Shown: positions 1 to 12,360, counted from the stretch's first letter. The stretch is 64,000 bases of DNA from CAWFXC01 sp963819735 (GCA_963819735.1 CAWFXC010000001.1:1798001-1862000), one strand, 5' to 3'. The notes: generated by a model from the letters alone, not told the origin. A program made the numbers and translations.

Positions 1-2381
1 TCGTGCGCGAGCGCATGACCACCCAGGACGTCGAGGCGATCACGCCGCAGACCCTGATCAACATCCGCCCGGTGGTGGCGGCGATCAAGGAGTTCTTCGG
101 TTCCAGCCAGCTCAGCCAATTCATGGACCAGACCAACCCGCTGGCCGGCCTCACCCACAAGCGCCGCCTCTCGGCCCTCGGCCCGGGTGGTCTGTCGCGT
201 GAGCGCGCCGGGTTCGAGGTGCGAGACGTGCACCCCAGCCACTACGGCCGCATGTGCCCGATCGAGACGCCGGAAGGTCCGAACATCGGCCTCATCGGTT
301 ATCTCGCGAGCTATGCGCGCATCAACCGCTTCGGGTTCATCGAGACGCCGTATCGTCGGGTCATCGACGGTGTCGCGCTCGACGAGGTCGAGTACCTCGC
401 GGCCGACGACGAGGACCGCTACGTCATCGCGCAGGCGAACGCCAACATCGACGACCGCGGCGCGTTCGTCGACCCGAAGGTGCTCGTCCGGGCCCGCCGC
501 GGCGAGCTCGCGTTCGTGGAGCCGAGCGAAGTCGACTACATGGACGTGTCGCCGAAGCAGATCGTGTCGGTCGCGACCGCACTGATCCCCTTCCTCGAGC
601 ACGACGACGCCAACCGGGCGCTGATGGGCGCCAACATGCAACGCCAGGCCGTCCCGCTGCTGCGGGCGACCGCGCCGTTCATCGGCACCGGCGTCGAGGG
701 TCGTGCGGCGCGTGACGCGGGCGAGGTCATCCTGGCCAAGTCCGACGGCACCGTCGTCGACGTCACCGGCGACTCCATCGTCATCGACTACGAGGGCAGC
801 CGCGGCAACACCACGCACCGGCTCTCGAAGTTCCGTCGCTCCAACCAGGGCACCTGCATCAACCAGAAGCCCCGCGTCGACATCGGCGACACGGTCAAGC
901 AGGGCGAAGTCGTGGCCGACGGTCCGTCCACCCACGAGGGCGAGCTCGCGCTCGGCAAGAACCTCCTCGTGGCGTTCATGCCCTGGAAGGGTCACAACTA
1001 CGAGGACGCGATCGTCATCTCCGAGCGCCTCGTGAAGGACGACGTGCTCACGTCGATCCACATCGAGGAGCACGAGATCGACGCCCGCGACACGAAGCTC
1101 GGTGCCGAGGAGATCACGCGCGACATCCCGAACCTCTCCGAGGACATCCTCAAGGACCTCGACGAGCGCGGCATCATCCGCATCGGCGCCGAGGTCGGCC
1201 CCGGCGACATCCTCGTGGGGAAGGTCACGCCCAAGGGCGAGACCGAGCTCACGCCGGAGGAGCGTCTGCTGCGGGCGATCTTCGGGGAGAAGGCCCGTGA
1301 GGTCCGCGACACGTCGCTGAAGGTCCCGCACGGCGAGACCGGCAAGGTGATCGACGTCCGCGTGTTCTCGCGTGAGGACGGCCACGAGCTCCCGCCAGGG
1401 GTCAACCAGCTGGTGCGGGTCTACGTCGGCCAGAAGCGCAAGATCAGCGAGGGCGACAAGCTCGCCGGCCGTCACGGCAACAAGGGTGTGATCTCGAAGA
1501 TCCTGCCGGTGGAGGACATGCCGTACCTCGCCGACGGCACGCCCGTCGACATCGTGCTCAACCCGCTCGGTGTCCCGAGCCGCATGAACGTGGGCCAGGT
1601 GCTCGAAGCGCACCTGGGCTACGCAGCCCGTCACGGTTGGGCGGGTACCCGCGTGGCACCCCCGGCGCTGCGCAAGACGCGCACGGTCACCGAGCCCGCG
1701 GTATGGGTGTCGACCCCCGTGTTCGACGGCGCGCACTGGGACGAAGTGGAGCAGTCGGGCCCCGAGGGCACGATCGAGCACCTCTTCGAGACCATGCACG
1801 CCGACGGCGCCGGTGACCGCCACCTCGTGGGCATCGACGGCAAGGCCACGCTCTACGACGGCCGCACCGGTGAGGCCTACGACCGTCCGGTCACGGTGGG
1901 CTTCGTCTACATCCTGAAGCTCTCCCACCTCGTCGACGACAAGATCCACGCCCGGTCGACCGGCCCCTACTCGATGATCACCCAGCAGCCGCTGGGCGGG
2001 AAGGCGCAGTTCGGTGGCCAGCGGTTCGGGGAGATGGAGGTGTGGGCCCTCGAGGCCTACGGCGCCTCCTACGCCCTGCAGGAGATCCTCACCATCAAGT
2101 CCGATGACGTGCTCGGGCGGGTGAAGGTCTACGAGGCCATCGTCAAGGGCGAGAACATCCCGGAGCCCGGCATCCCCGAGAGCTTCAAGGTGCTGATCAA
2201 GGAGATGCAGGCGCTCTGCCTCAACGTGCGCGTGATGAACGCGGCCGGTGAGGAGGTCGAGATCCGTGAGCTCGACGAGGACGCGTTCCGCACCACCGAG
2301 TCGCTCGGCATCGACCTGTCCCGTCCGGAGCGCGGCACCGACGAAGAAGACGAGCAGCGCCGCCGTCAACCCGCCTACTAG
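1..2381 (+). CDS. rpoB: RNA polymerase beta subunit, 3' part (left-truncated by window)
   Basis: Catalytic-core subunit of RNA polymerase. About 790 C-terminal residues are visible; by comparison with M. tuberculosis RpoB roughly 390 N-terminal residues lie outside the window. The rifampicin-pocket cluster is at visible residues 33-60 (GSSQLSQFMDQ, then THKRRLSALGPGG). Residues equivalent to E. coli D516, H526 and S531 are present at 42, 52 and 57, so the pocket looks drug-sensitive, although T44 and A48 replace E. coli N518 and S522. The later GHNYEDAI and GRHGNKGV blocks are intact. The protein ends in an acidic/basic tail (DEEDEQRRRQPAY). rpoC follows after 60 bases, the usual rpoBC arrangement. 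Confidence 0.98.
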   Translation, partial: VRERMTTQDVEAITPQTLINIRPVVAAIKEFFGSSQLSQFMDQTNPLAGLTHKRRLSALGPGGLSRERAGFEVRDVHPSHYGRMCPIETPEGPNIGLIGYLASYARINRFGFIETPYRRVIDGVALDEVEYLAADDEDRYVIAQANANIDDRGAFVDPKVLVRARRGELAFVEPSEVDYMDVSPKQIVSVATALIPFLEHDDANRALMGANMQRQAVPLLRATAPFIGTGVEGRAARDAGEVILAKSDGTVVDVTGDSIVIDYEGSRGNTTHRLSKFRRSNQGTCINQKPRVDIGDTVKQGEVVADGPSTHEGELALGKNLLVAFMPWKGHNYEDAIVISERLVKDDVLTSIHIEEHEIDARDTKLGAEEITRDIPNLSEDILKDLDERGIIRIGAEVGPGDILVGKVTPKGETELTPEERLLRAIFGEKAREVRDTSLKVPHGETGKVIDVRVFSREDGHELPPGVNQLVRVYVGQKRKISEGDKLAGRHGNKGVISKILPVEDMPYLADGTPVDIVLNPLGVPSRMNVGQVLEAHLGYAARHGWAGTRVAPPALRKTRTVTEPAVWVSTPVFDGAHWDEVEQSGPEGTIEHLFETMHADGAGDRHLVGIDGKATLYDGRTGEAYDRPVTVGFVYILKLSHLVDDKIHARSTGPYSMITQQPLGGKAQFGGQRFGEMEVWALEAYGASYALQEILTIKSDDVLGRVKVYEAIVKGENIPEPGIPESFKVLIKEMQALCLNVRVMNAAGEEVEIRELDEDAFRTTESLGIDLSRPERGTDEEDEQRRRQPAY

Positions 2382-2441
2382 ATCGACCGCACCACCCGAG
2401 ATGACGCAGAAGACGACGAGAATGAGAAGGCGAGGAACCCT

Positions 2442-5400
2442 GTGCTCGACGTGAACGACTCCGCCCAGCTGTCGATTGCGCTCGCGACCGCGGATCAGAT
2501 CCGCACCTGGTCGAACGGCGAGGTCAAGAAGCCGGAGACGATCAACTACCGCACGCTCAAGCCCGAGAAGGACGGCCTCTTCTGCGAGAAGATCTTCGGC
2601 CCGACCAAGGACTGGGAGTGTTACTGCGGGAAGTACAAGCGCGTCCGCTTCAAGGGCATCATCTGCGAGCGCTGTGGCGTCGAGGTCACGCGTTCGAAGG
2701 TGCGACGCGAGCGCATGGGCCACATCGAGCTCGCCGCGCCCGTCACGCACATCTGGTACTTCAAGGGTGTGCCGAGCCGACTCGGCTACCTCCTCGACAT
2801 CGCGCCGAAGAGCCTCGAGAAGGTCATCTACTTCGCTGCCCACATCATCACGTGGGTCGACGAGGAGCGCCGGCACAAGGATCTCGAGACGCTCGAGGGT
2901 GACATCCGCGCCGAGATCGGCGACGTCGAGAAGGAGCGCGAGCTCGAGATCCGCAAGCGCGACGAGGAGTACGAGACCGAGCTCGGCGAGCTCGAGGGTC
3001 GCGACGCGAAGAAGAATGAGCTCGAGCGGGCCGAGAAGGCGCGCAACAAGGACTACGAAGACATCCGCGCCCGCGCCGACGCCGAGATCGACTTCCTGAA
3101 GACGGTCTGGGACACGTTCAAGGCCCTCACGCCGAAGCAGCTCGTCGACGACGAGCGCGTGTGGCGCGAGCTGCAGGATCGCTACGAGGAGTACTTCTCC
3201 GGCGGCATGGGCGCCGAGTCGATCAAGGACCTCATCTCCCGCATCGACATGGAGGCGGAAGAGGCGTTCCTGAAGGACACCATCATCACGTCGAAGGGCC
3301 AGCGCAAGGCCAAGGCGATCAAGCGCCTGAAGGTGATCTCAGCCTTCAACCGCACCGACGACGACGACCGCAAGATCAACTCCCCGATGGGGATGGTCCT
3401 CGACGCGGTGCCGGTGATCCCGCCCGACCTGCGCCCGATGGTGCAGCTCGACGGTGGCCGTTTCGCGACGTCGGACCTCAACGACCTGTACCGCCGCGTG
3501 ATCAACCGCAACAACCGGCTGAAGCGCCTCCTCGACCTCGGTGCGCCCGAGATCATCATCAACAACGAGAAGCGGATGCTGCAGGAGGCCGTCGACGCGC
3601 TGTTCGACAACGGCCGCCGTGGCCGCCCGGTGACGGGCCCCGGCAACCGCGCGCTGAAGTCGCTCTCCGACATGTTGAAGGGCAAGCAGGGTCGGTTCCG
3701 TCAGAACCTGCTCGGCAAGCGCGTCGACTACTCGGGTCGTTCCGTGATCGTCGTCGGACCGCAGCTCAAGCTGCAGCAGTGCGGCCTGCCGAAGCAGATG
3801 GCGCTCGAGCTGTTCAAGCCCTTCGTGATGAAGCGGCTGGTCGACCTCGAGTTCGCGCAGAACATCAAGTCGGCGAAGCGCATGGTGGAGCGCGCCCGCC
3901 CGCAGGTGTGGGACGTCCTCGAAGAGGTCATCAAGGAGCACCCGGTGTTCCTGAACCGCGCGCCCACGCTGCACCGTCTCGGCATCCAGGCGTTCGAGCC
4001 GGTGTTGGTCGAAGGCAAGGCGATCCAGATCCACCCGCTCGTCTGCACCGCGTTCAACGCCGACTTCGACGGTGACCAGATGGCCGTGCACCTCCCGCTC
4101 TCCGCGGAGGCGCAGGCCGAGGCCCGCATCCTGATGCTCTCGGCGCACAACATCCTGTCGCCGGCGCACGGTCGCCCGATCACCGTCCCCACCCAGGACA
4201 TGATCATCGGTGCGTACTACCTCACCGAGACCGTCGACGGTGCCCCCGGCGAAGGCCGGGCGTTCTCGTCGCTCGACGAGGCGGTGCTCGCGCACGACGA
4301 GCGGCTGGCTCCCGGCAATGTGGCCGACGACCGGCTGACGCTCCACGCCCGCATCAAGGTGCGGATGCCCGCGGCCCGGTTCCCCGAGGACCGGTTCCCC
4401 GAGCGCGACGAGGAGCACCCCGACTCGATCGTGATCCGGCGCAGCGGCAGCAACGGCAACTCCACCGCGTTGGTGGAGACCAGCCTCGGCCGTCTGCTCT
4501 TCAACGAGGCGTTCCCTCCGGACTTCGCGTTCCAGGACCGCATCGTCAAGAAGCGCGACCTCACCGAACTCGCGAGCAAGCTCGTCGAGCAGTACCCGCG
4601 CGCGGTCGTGGCCGAGAGCCTCGACAAGCTCAAGGACCTGGGGTTCGAGTTCGCCACGCGATCGGGTCTGACCATCTCCATCGCCGACGTGAAGACGCCG
4701 GCGGCCAAGGCCGGCCTCCTCGAGCACTTCGAGGCCGAGGCCGACAAGGTCGAGGGTCAGTACGACCGCGGTGTGATCACCGACGACGAGCGGCGCCAGA
4801 AGGAGATCGAGGTCTGGAGCGAAGCCACCGCACGCGTCCGTGACGCGATGCAGGCCGAGATGCGCCTCGAGAAGTTCAACCCCATCGACATGATGGTCGG
4901 ATCGGGTGCCCGCGGCAACGTGATGCAGGTCCAGCAGATCGCCGGTATGCGCGGCCTGGTGGCCAACCCGCGTGGTGAGATCATCCCGCGGCCGATCAAG
5001 TCGAACTTCCGCGAGGGTCTGTCGGTCCTCGAGTACTTCATCTCCACCCACGGCGCCCGCAAGGGTCTGGCCGACACCGCCCTCCGCACCGCCGACTCCG
5101 GGTATCTCACCCGGCGTCTGGTCGACGTGGCCCAAGAGGTCATCGTGCGCGAGGACGACTGCGAGAGCACCCGGGGCATCTGGGTCGAGCAGGTCGACGA
5201 CGACTCGGAGGCGCTGCGGATCCTGGAGACCAAGCTGCTCGGTCGCTTCCTCACCGAGGACGTCAAGCTGGCCGACGGCACCACGCTGCCGCGCAACACC
5301 GAGGTCGGCGAGATCGAGCTGGCTCAGCTCGCGTCCGACCCGGCGGTGTCGCGGGTCCGCGTGCGGTCGGTGCTCACCTGCGACTCGCTGAGCGGTGTGT

Positions 5401-6521
5401 GCGCCGCGTGCTACGGCACGATGCTCGCCACCGGCAAGCTCGTCGACCAGGGTGAGGCGGTCGGGATCATCGCCGCCCAGTCCATCGGCGAGCCCGGCAC
5501 GCAGCTCACCATGCGGACCTTCCACACCGGCGGCATCGCCGGTGAGGACATCACGCACGGTCTGCCGCGTGTCGTCGAGCTGTTCGAGGCCCGCACGCCC
5601 AAGGGCGCGGCGACCATGGCCGAGAGCTCGGGCTTGGTCCGGCTCGGAGAGAACGAGAAGGGCGAGCGCGTCCTCACCATCGTCGCCGACGACGGCACCG
5701 AGGAGGAGCACGCGGTCATGCGCCGCACCCACCTCTTCCCCGGCATCGCCGACGGCGTGGAGGTCGTGGCCGGCCAGCAGCTCACCGGTGACCACAAGAC
5801 CCCGCTCGACCCGAAGAAGATCCTCGAGGTCAAGGGCATCCGCGAGACCCAGCAGTACCTCAGCGACGAGGTGCAGAAGGTGTACCGCGAGCAGGGTGTG
5901 TCGATCCACGACAAGCACGTCGAGGTGATCGTCCGCCAGATGCTGCGCCGGGTCGGCGTGTCGGAGTCGGGTGACTCGGAGTACCTGCCGGGCCAGAAGG
6001 CCGACGCCCGCGAGTTCGCCGACACCAACCGGCGGCTCGTCGCCGACGGCAAGCAGCCGGCCGAAGGTCGTCCCGAGCTCATGGGAATCACGAAGGCGTC
6101 GCTCGCGACCGACTCGTGGTTGTCGGCGGCGTCGTTCCAGGAGACCACCCGGGTGCTCACCGAGGCGGCCATCGAGGGACGCAAGGACGGTCTGCACGGG
6201 CTCAAGGAGAACGTGATCATCGGCAAGCTGATCCCGGCGGGGACGGGCATGGCGCGCTACCGCGACATCGCCACCCACGCTCCCGATTACGAACCGTTGC
6301 CGTTCTACTCGTCCGACACCGACACGGGTTCCGACCTCGACCTCGCCGCTTGGCTGGCCGACACCAGCGCCGGTGCCCTCGACACGCCGGCCGCGGCCGC
6401 GCCGGGCCTCAGCGTGGCGGGCTTCGCGTCCGTCATCGAGGACCCGGAGGCAGCTGAGGCGGCGATCGAAGCGCCGGCCACCGACTTCAACGCCACGGCG
6501 GGGGATGCCGCCGGAGCCTGA
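2442..6521 (+). CDS. rpoC: RNA polymerase beta-prime subunit
   Basis: Largest RNA polymerase subunit, 1359 residues, GTG start (LDVND) as in other Actinobacteria. The N-terminal zinc ribbon uses C60, C62, C75 and C78. The catalytic NADFDGD motif is at 539-545 with Mg-binding D541, D543 and D545. The second zinc site is C907, C980, C987 and C990. Residues about 150-260 are a charged coiled-coil insertion (repeated KERELEIRKRDEE-like stretches), a hallmark of actinobacterial beta-prime. The trigger-loop region (AAQSIGEPGTQLTMRTFHTGG) is conserved. After the usual end (IPAGTGMARYRDI) there is an extra Ala/Asp/Glu-rich tail of about 70 residues, probably disordered. A strong hairpin follows 20 bases after the stop. 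Confidence 0.99.
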   Translation: MLDVNDSAQLSIALATADQIRTWSNGEVKKPETINYRTLKPEKDGLFCEKIFGPTKDWECYCGKYKRVRFKGIICERCGVEVTRSKVRRERMGHIELAAPVTHIWYFKGVPSRLGYLLDIAPKSLEKVIYFAAHIITWVDEERRHKDLETLEGDIRAEIGDVEKERELEIRKRDEEYETELGELEGRDAKKNELERAEKARNKDYEDIRARADAEIDFLKTVWDTFKALTPKQLVDDERVWRELQDRYEEYFSGGMGAESIKDLISRIDMEAEEAFLKDTIITSKGQRKAKAIKRLKVISAFNRTDDDDRKINSPMGMVLDAVPVIPPDLRPMVQLDGGRFATSDLNDLYRRVINRNNRLKRLLDLGAPEIIINNEKRMLQEAVDALFDNGRRGRPVTGPGNRALKSLSDMLKGKQGRFRQNLLGKRVDYSGRSVIVVGPQLKLQQCGLPKQMALELFKPFVMKRLVDLEFAQNIKSAKRMVERARPQVWDVLEEVIKEHPVFLNRAPTLHRLGIQAFEPVLVEGKAIQIHPLVCTAFNADFDGDQMAVHLPLSAEAQAEARILMLSAHNILSPAHGRPITVPTQDMIIGAYYLTETVDGAPGEGRAFSSLDEAVLAHDERLAPGNVADDRLTLHARIKVRMPAARFPEDRFPERDEEHPDSIVIRRSGSNGNSTALVETSLGRLLFNEAFPPDFAFQDRIVKKRDLTELASKLVEQYPRAVVAESLDKLKDLGFEFATRSGLTISIADVKTPAAKAGLLEHFEAEADKVEGQYDRGVITDDERRQKEIEVWSEATARVRDAMQAEMRLEKFNPIDMMVGSGARGNVMQVQQIAGMRGLVANPRGEIIPRPIKSNFREGLSVLEYFISTHGARKGLADTALRTADSGYLTRRLVDVAQEVIVREDDCESTRGIWVEQVDDDSEALRILETKLLGRFLTEDVKLADGTTLPRNTEVGEIELAQLASDPAVSRVRVRSVLTCDSLSGVCAACYGTMLATGKLVDQGEAVGIIAAQSIGEPGTQLTMRTFHTGGIAGEDITHGLPRVVELFEARTPKGAATMAESSGLVRLGENEKGERVLTIVADDGTEEEHAVMRRTHLFPGIADGVEVVAGQQLTGDHKTPLDPKKILEVKGIRETQQYLSDEVQKVYREQGVSIHDKHVEVIVRQMLRRVGVSESGDSEYLPGQKADAREFADTNRRLVADGKQPAEGRPELMGITKASLATDSWLSAASFQETTRVLTEAAIEGRKDGLHGLKENVIIGKLIPAGTGMARYRDIATHAPDYEPLPFYSSDTDTGSDLDLAAWLADTSAGALDTPAAAAPGLSVAGFASVIEDPEAAEAAIEAPATDFNATAGDAAGA

Positions 6522-6541
6522 CCCGACCAGGACGACGGATC

Positions 6542-6572
6542 CGCCGGGGGCCTGCTTGCACGGCCCCCGGCG
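6542..6572 (+). terminator. Hairpin after rpoC
   Basis: A perfect 11-bp stem (arms 6542-6552 and 6562-6572, CGCCGGGGGCC and its complement) encloses a 9-nt loop and starts 20 bases after the rpoC stop. There is no T-run behind it, as is common for GC-rich actinobacterial terminators. It probably separates the rpoBC transcript from the rpsL operon. Confidence 0.7.
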
Positions 6573-6586
6573 CGACCCGCTATCCT
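6556..6586 (+). promoter_or_regulatory. Candidate rpsL operon promoter
   Basis: TTGCAC (6556-6561) and TATCCT (6581-6586) are separated by 19 bases and lie about 140 bases before rpsL. The -35 element sits in the loop of the rpoC terminator hairpin, so terminator and promoter overlap. The call rests on consensus match and position only. Confidence 0.35.
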
Positions 6587-6725
6587 TGCCCGTCGGCCGG
6601 TTGTCGCACTTCCCCCACGACGACGGGCGCTCGGGTTTCCCGATCAGAAATTCGCCTACCTGACGCGCACTGAACAAGTACCGAAGAGCAAGTCCTGAAC
6701 AAGCGAACACCGAAGTAGGAGACGC

Positions 6726-7097
6726 GTGCCCACCATCCAGCAGCTCGTCCGCAAGGGACGGGAGACGAAGCCGGAGAAGTCGAAGACCCCCGCGCTGAAG
6801 GGTTCACCCCAGCGTCGCGGCGTGTGCACCCGCGTCTTCACCCACACCCCGAAGAAGCCGAACTCCGCGCTCCGCAAGGTCGCCCGGGTGCGCCTCACCT
6901 CCGGCATCGAGGTCACGGCCTACATCCCCGGGATCGGTCACAACCTCCAGGAGCACTCGATCGTGCTCGTCCGTGGCGGCCGGGTGAAGGACCTTCCCGG
7001 TGTCCGCTACAAGATCGTGCGCGGCGCGCTCGACGCGAGCGGCGTCGCCAACCGCAAGCAGGCCCGTAGTCGCTACGGCGCCAAGAAGGACGCCTGA
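6726..7097 (+). CDS. rpsL: 30S ribosomal protein S12 (uS12)
   Basis: Decoding-centre protein of the small subunit, 123 residues, the normal length. The GTG start at 6726 gives the conserved PTIQQLVRKGR N-terminus and is preceded by TAGGAGA. The streptomycin-determining lysines are wild type at K43 (THTPKKPNSAL) and K88 (GGRVKDLPGVR). D89 is the residue methylthiolated by RimO in other bacteria. First gene of the str operon; rpsG begins one base after its stop, so the two are co-transcribed and probably translationally coupled. Confidence 0.99.
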   Translation: MPTIQQLVRKGRETKPEKSKTPALKGSPQRRGVCTRVFTHTPKKPNSALRKVARVRLTSGIEVTAYIPGIGHNLQEHSIVLVRGGRVKDLPGVRYKIVRGALDASGVANRKQARSRYGAKKDA

Positions 7098-7098
7098 C

Positions 7099-7569
7099 AT
7101 GCCTCGCAAAGGCCCCGCCCCCCGACGCGATCTCATGCCCGACCCCGTCTACCGGTCGGTCGTGGTCACGCAGGTCGTCAACAAGATCCTGCAGCGTGGG
7201 AAGCGTTCCATCGCCGAGAAGATCGTCTACGACGCACTCGCCGACATCGAGAAGCGCTCGGGCGGCGACCCGGTCGCGGTGCTGAAGCGCGCGGTGGAGA
7301 ACGTGCGCCCGGCACTCGAGGTGCGCAGCCGGCGCGTCGGCGGTGCCACCTACCAGGTGCCGGTCGAGGTGCGGCCGCGGCGGGCCACCACGCTGGCGAT
7401 CCGTTGGATCGTGGGCTACTCACGGCAGCGGCGCGAGAAGACCATGGCCGAGCGGTTCGCCAACGAGCTGCTCGACGCGAGCAACGGTATCGGGGCGTCG
7501 ATCAAGCGCAAGGACGACTTGCAGAAGATGGCCGAGTCGAACAAGGCGTTCGCGCACTACCGGTGGTGA
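7099..7569 (+). CDS. rpsG: 30S ribosomal protein S7 (uS7)
   Basis: Primary 16S rRNA-binding assembly protein of the small-subunit head, 156 residues, standard length. The ATG at 7099 gives MPRKGPAPRRDLMPDP, the typical actinobacterial start. Conserved blocks include VNKILQRGKRSIAEKIVYDAL and VGGATYQVPVEV. The stop codon overlaps an ATG (TGATG) that opens a 13-codon frame ending at 7610; whether that is translated is unknown. Unusually for a str operon, 373 bases separate it from fusA. Confidence 0.99.
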   Translation: MPRKGPAPRRDLMPDPVYRSVVVTQVVNKILQRGKRSIAEKIVYDALADIEKRSGGDPVAVLKRAVENVRPALEVRSRRVGGATYQVPVEVRPRRATTLAIRWIVGYSRQRREKTMAERFANELLDASNGIGASIKRKDDLQKMAESNKAFAHYRW

Positions 7570-7942
7570 TGCCTGTGTCTCGGGTCGTCCTCAAGTATTT
7601 ACGGCGCTAGTCGCGCGGCCCGGGCCTGTGGCTCGGGGCGGCGGCGGCGCCGTTCGGCGCCGGATCGGAGCGCCGGCGGCGGCCTTGCTCGGCCGAGCCC
7701 CTGCCGGTTTCCGCCCTGCGGGCGAAAACCGGGCTCTTCGAGCCGGGTCTCGGCCGACGGCCGCTACCGCCGGCGTCCGTCCGTCACCGCTCGGCCCCGC
7801 CGCCTTGGCTGCGTCTCTGGCTGGGGCGGACGCTCAGGCGGGGTTCCTGGGTGCCGATGGAACAAGCCGGGGTTACTGAAGGTTCACCAGATGTTCGACT
7901 CCTCCCGCTTCCTGGGGGGAGAGGGAAGAAGAGAATCGGAAG
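7570..7942 (+). other. Long rpsG-fusA intergenic region, gene-free
   Basis: No protein gene of normal size is visible. In order it holds: a 13-codon frame overlapping the rpsG stop (7569-7610, contains a rare TTA codon); a GC hairpin at 7646-7661 (GGCGC with its complement around CGTTCG), which could terminate the rpsL-rpsG transcript; the 69-nt structured element at 7689-7757; and a purine-rich fusA leader (GGGGAGAGGGAAGAAGAG) ending in the fusA ribosome-binding site. I see no clear promoter, although fusA presumably needs one if the upstream hairpins terminate. Confidence 0.6.
7689..7757. repeat. Three-stem structured element, copy 1
   Basis: A 69-nt unit that folds as a three-way junction. 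Closing stem P1 pairs 7689-7697 with 7749-7757 (TCGGCCGAG). A CCCCTG linker follows. P2 is 7704-7732: CCGG/CCGG base, TTT/AAA, one C-A mismatch, CGCCC/GGGCG and a TGC loop. P3 is 7732-7744 (GGCTC/GAGCC with a TTC loop). A GGGT linker closes it. Copy 2 at 27981-28049 has the same length, linkers and loops; every difference lies in a stem and is compensated on the other side. Function unknown; it could be a dispersed palindromic repeat, an attenuator or a small RNA. Confidence 0.8.
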
Positions 7943-10066
<2,124 letters not shown>

Positions 10067-10122
10067 GCGGCGACAATCTCACCATCAGCAACTCATCGCA
10101 GGTAAGGGAGTAAGGGACAGCC

Positions 10123-11313
<1,191 letters not shown>

Positions 11314-11364
11314 GTCCCGTACGCAGTCGTAGGCCGAGTCAGGATCCGGAGACACACGAACCAA

Positions 11365-11691
11365 ATGGCAGATTCCAAGGGTCAGAAGATCCGGATCCGG
11401 CTCAAGGCCTACGACCACGAGATCATCGACCAGTCGACGAAGAAGATCGTCGAGACGGTCGTGCGTACGCAGGCGAAGGTGCGGGGCCCGGTGCCCCTTC
11501 CCACCGAGATCCGTCGGTTCTGCGTGGTGCGGTCACCGCACGTCGACAAGGACTCCCGCGAGCACTTCGAGATGCGGATCCACAAGCGCCTGCTCGACAT
11601 CGTCGAGCCGACGAGCAAGACGGTGGAGTCGCTGCAGCGGTTGGACCTCCCCGCCGGCGTCGACATCGAGATCAAGATCCAAGCTTCGTAA
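11365..11691 (+). CDS. rpsJ: 30S ribosomal protein S10 (uS10/NusE)
   Basis: Small-subunit head protein that also acts as NusE in antitermination, 108 residues. Conserved KIRIRLKAYDHEIID N-terminus and LPTEIRRFCVVRSPHVDKDSREHFE core. It is normally the first gene of the S10 operon directly before rplC. Here it follows tuf by 51 bases, and rplC is 3.76 kb further on, beyond four genes on the opposite strand. S10 is therefore expressed with the str transcript rather than with the rest of its own operon. Confidence 0.99.
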   Translation: MADSKGQKIRIRLKAYDHEIIDQSTKKIVETVVRTQAKVRGPVPLPTEIRRFCVVRSPHVDKDSREHFEMRIHKRLLDIVEPTSKTVESLQRLDLPAGVDIEIKIQAS

Positions 11692-11731
11692 GAGGGGTCT
11701 CTTCGCGGTTGGATCGGTTGGTCGGCGGCCA

Positions 11732-11813
11732 CCGAGGCTCCCGTCCTCGCTCGTTCGCGGCTCCGCTCGCCTGGCGGCTCGCTTCGCACACTCGCTGCGG
11801 GCGGGAACCTCGG
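11732..11813. repeat. Imperfect long inverted repeat after rpsJ
   Basis: Arms 11732-11746 (CCGAGGCTCCCGTCC) and 11799-11813 (GGGCGGGAACCTCGG) pair over 15 positions with one mismatch and one G-U pair. They enclose about 52 bases of TCGCTCG/CGGCTC-type short repeats. It lies between convergent genes rpsJ (+) and the gene ending at 11865 (-), so it may act as a bidirectional terminator. It also marks the edge of the island that interrupts the S10 operon. Confidence 0.5.
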
Positions 11814-11864
11814 CGTCCACCTCCGGCGACGCCGTCGGCGTGACGCCTCTGCTCGCGTTACGCG

Positions 11865-12308
11865 CTACACCTCGCCCGATGCGTCGTACACCCACGACAT
11901 GTCACCGCTCGCCAGGTCTTCGATCCAGGTTGGCGGCGCGCCCGACAGAAGCGTCTGGAAGTCCCAGTAGTCCTTCCACTGGACGATCAGGTCTTCGCGC
12001 ACCAGGTGCAGCGACATCACCGGCAGGGTGACGGATTCGCCGGACGCCCACACCCAGATCTCGTCGTGTTCGGTGACCACGCTCTCGCCGTCGACCAACT
12101 GACGGTGCCGCCGGTCGTCGAACGACGCCAGGGGACCGATCGGTCCCTGCACCCGCTTGACGATGTCGGCGCCTCCCCTCGCCGCTTGTTGCGGGCCGAG
12201 TGGTACGTCCCAGTACACGGCCTCGTCGGCGAAGCAGGTGGGGATCAGCTCCCAATCCCGTTCGTAGAACGCAGTGAAGAATCGAGAGACGACTTCCTGA
12301 GGGTTCAT
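11865..12308 (-). CDS. SnoaL/limonene-epoxide-hydrolase-like protein
   Basis: 147 residues with the alpha+beta-barrel pattern of the NTF2/SnoaL group: FFTAFYERDWELIPTCFADEAVYWDVPLGP at the N-terminus, and LPVMSLHLVREDLIVQWKDYWDF near 95-117. The second stretch resembles the LEH block that ends in a catalytic Asp (D113 here). In LEH the other catalytic residues are Arg-x-Asp; the matching segment here is TEHDE (79-83), so the Arg is absent and classical epoxide hydrolase activity is doubtful. The ATG at 12308 has CAGGAGTTCGCC upstream, a good ribosome-binding site. Last gene of a minus-strand group, separated from the VOC gene by an inverted repeat. Substrate unknown. Confidence 0.75.
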   Translation of the reverse strand: MNPQEVVSRFFTAFYERDWELIPTCFADEAVYWDVPLGPQQAARGGADIVKRVQGPIGPLASFDDRRHRQLVDGESVVTEHDEIWVWASGESVTLPVMSLHLVREDLIVQWKDYWDFQTLLSGAPPTWIEDLASGDMSWVYDASGEV

Positions 12309-12360
12309 GGCGAACTCCTGGGTTCGTCGGTGAGTGCGCGGCCGAGTCGCGGGTGCAACG

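Noticed and set aside
3339..6710. 1123-codon antisense open frame opposite rpoC
   Set aside because: It is the mirror of a very strongly conserved gene in a high-GC genome. Its translation is repetitive Arg/Asp/Val/Leu-rich and has no domain.
7569..7610. 13-codon frame overlapping the rpsG stop
   Set aside because: Too short to support alone; no repeat or similarity as seen for the rplN-tail frames. Mentioned only in the gap description.
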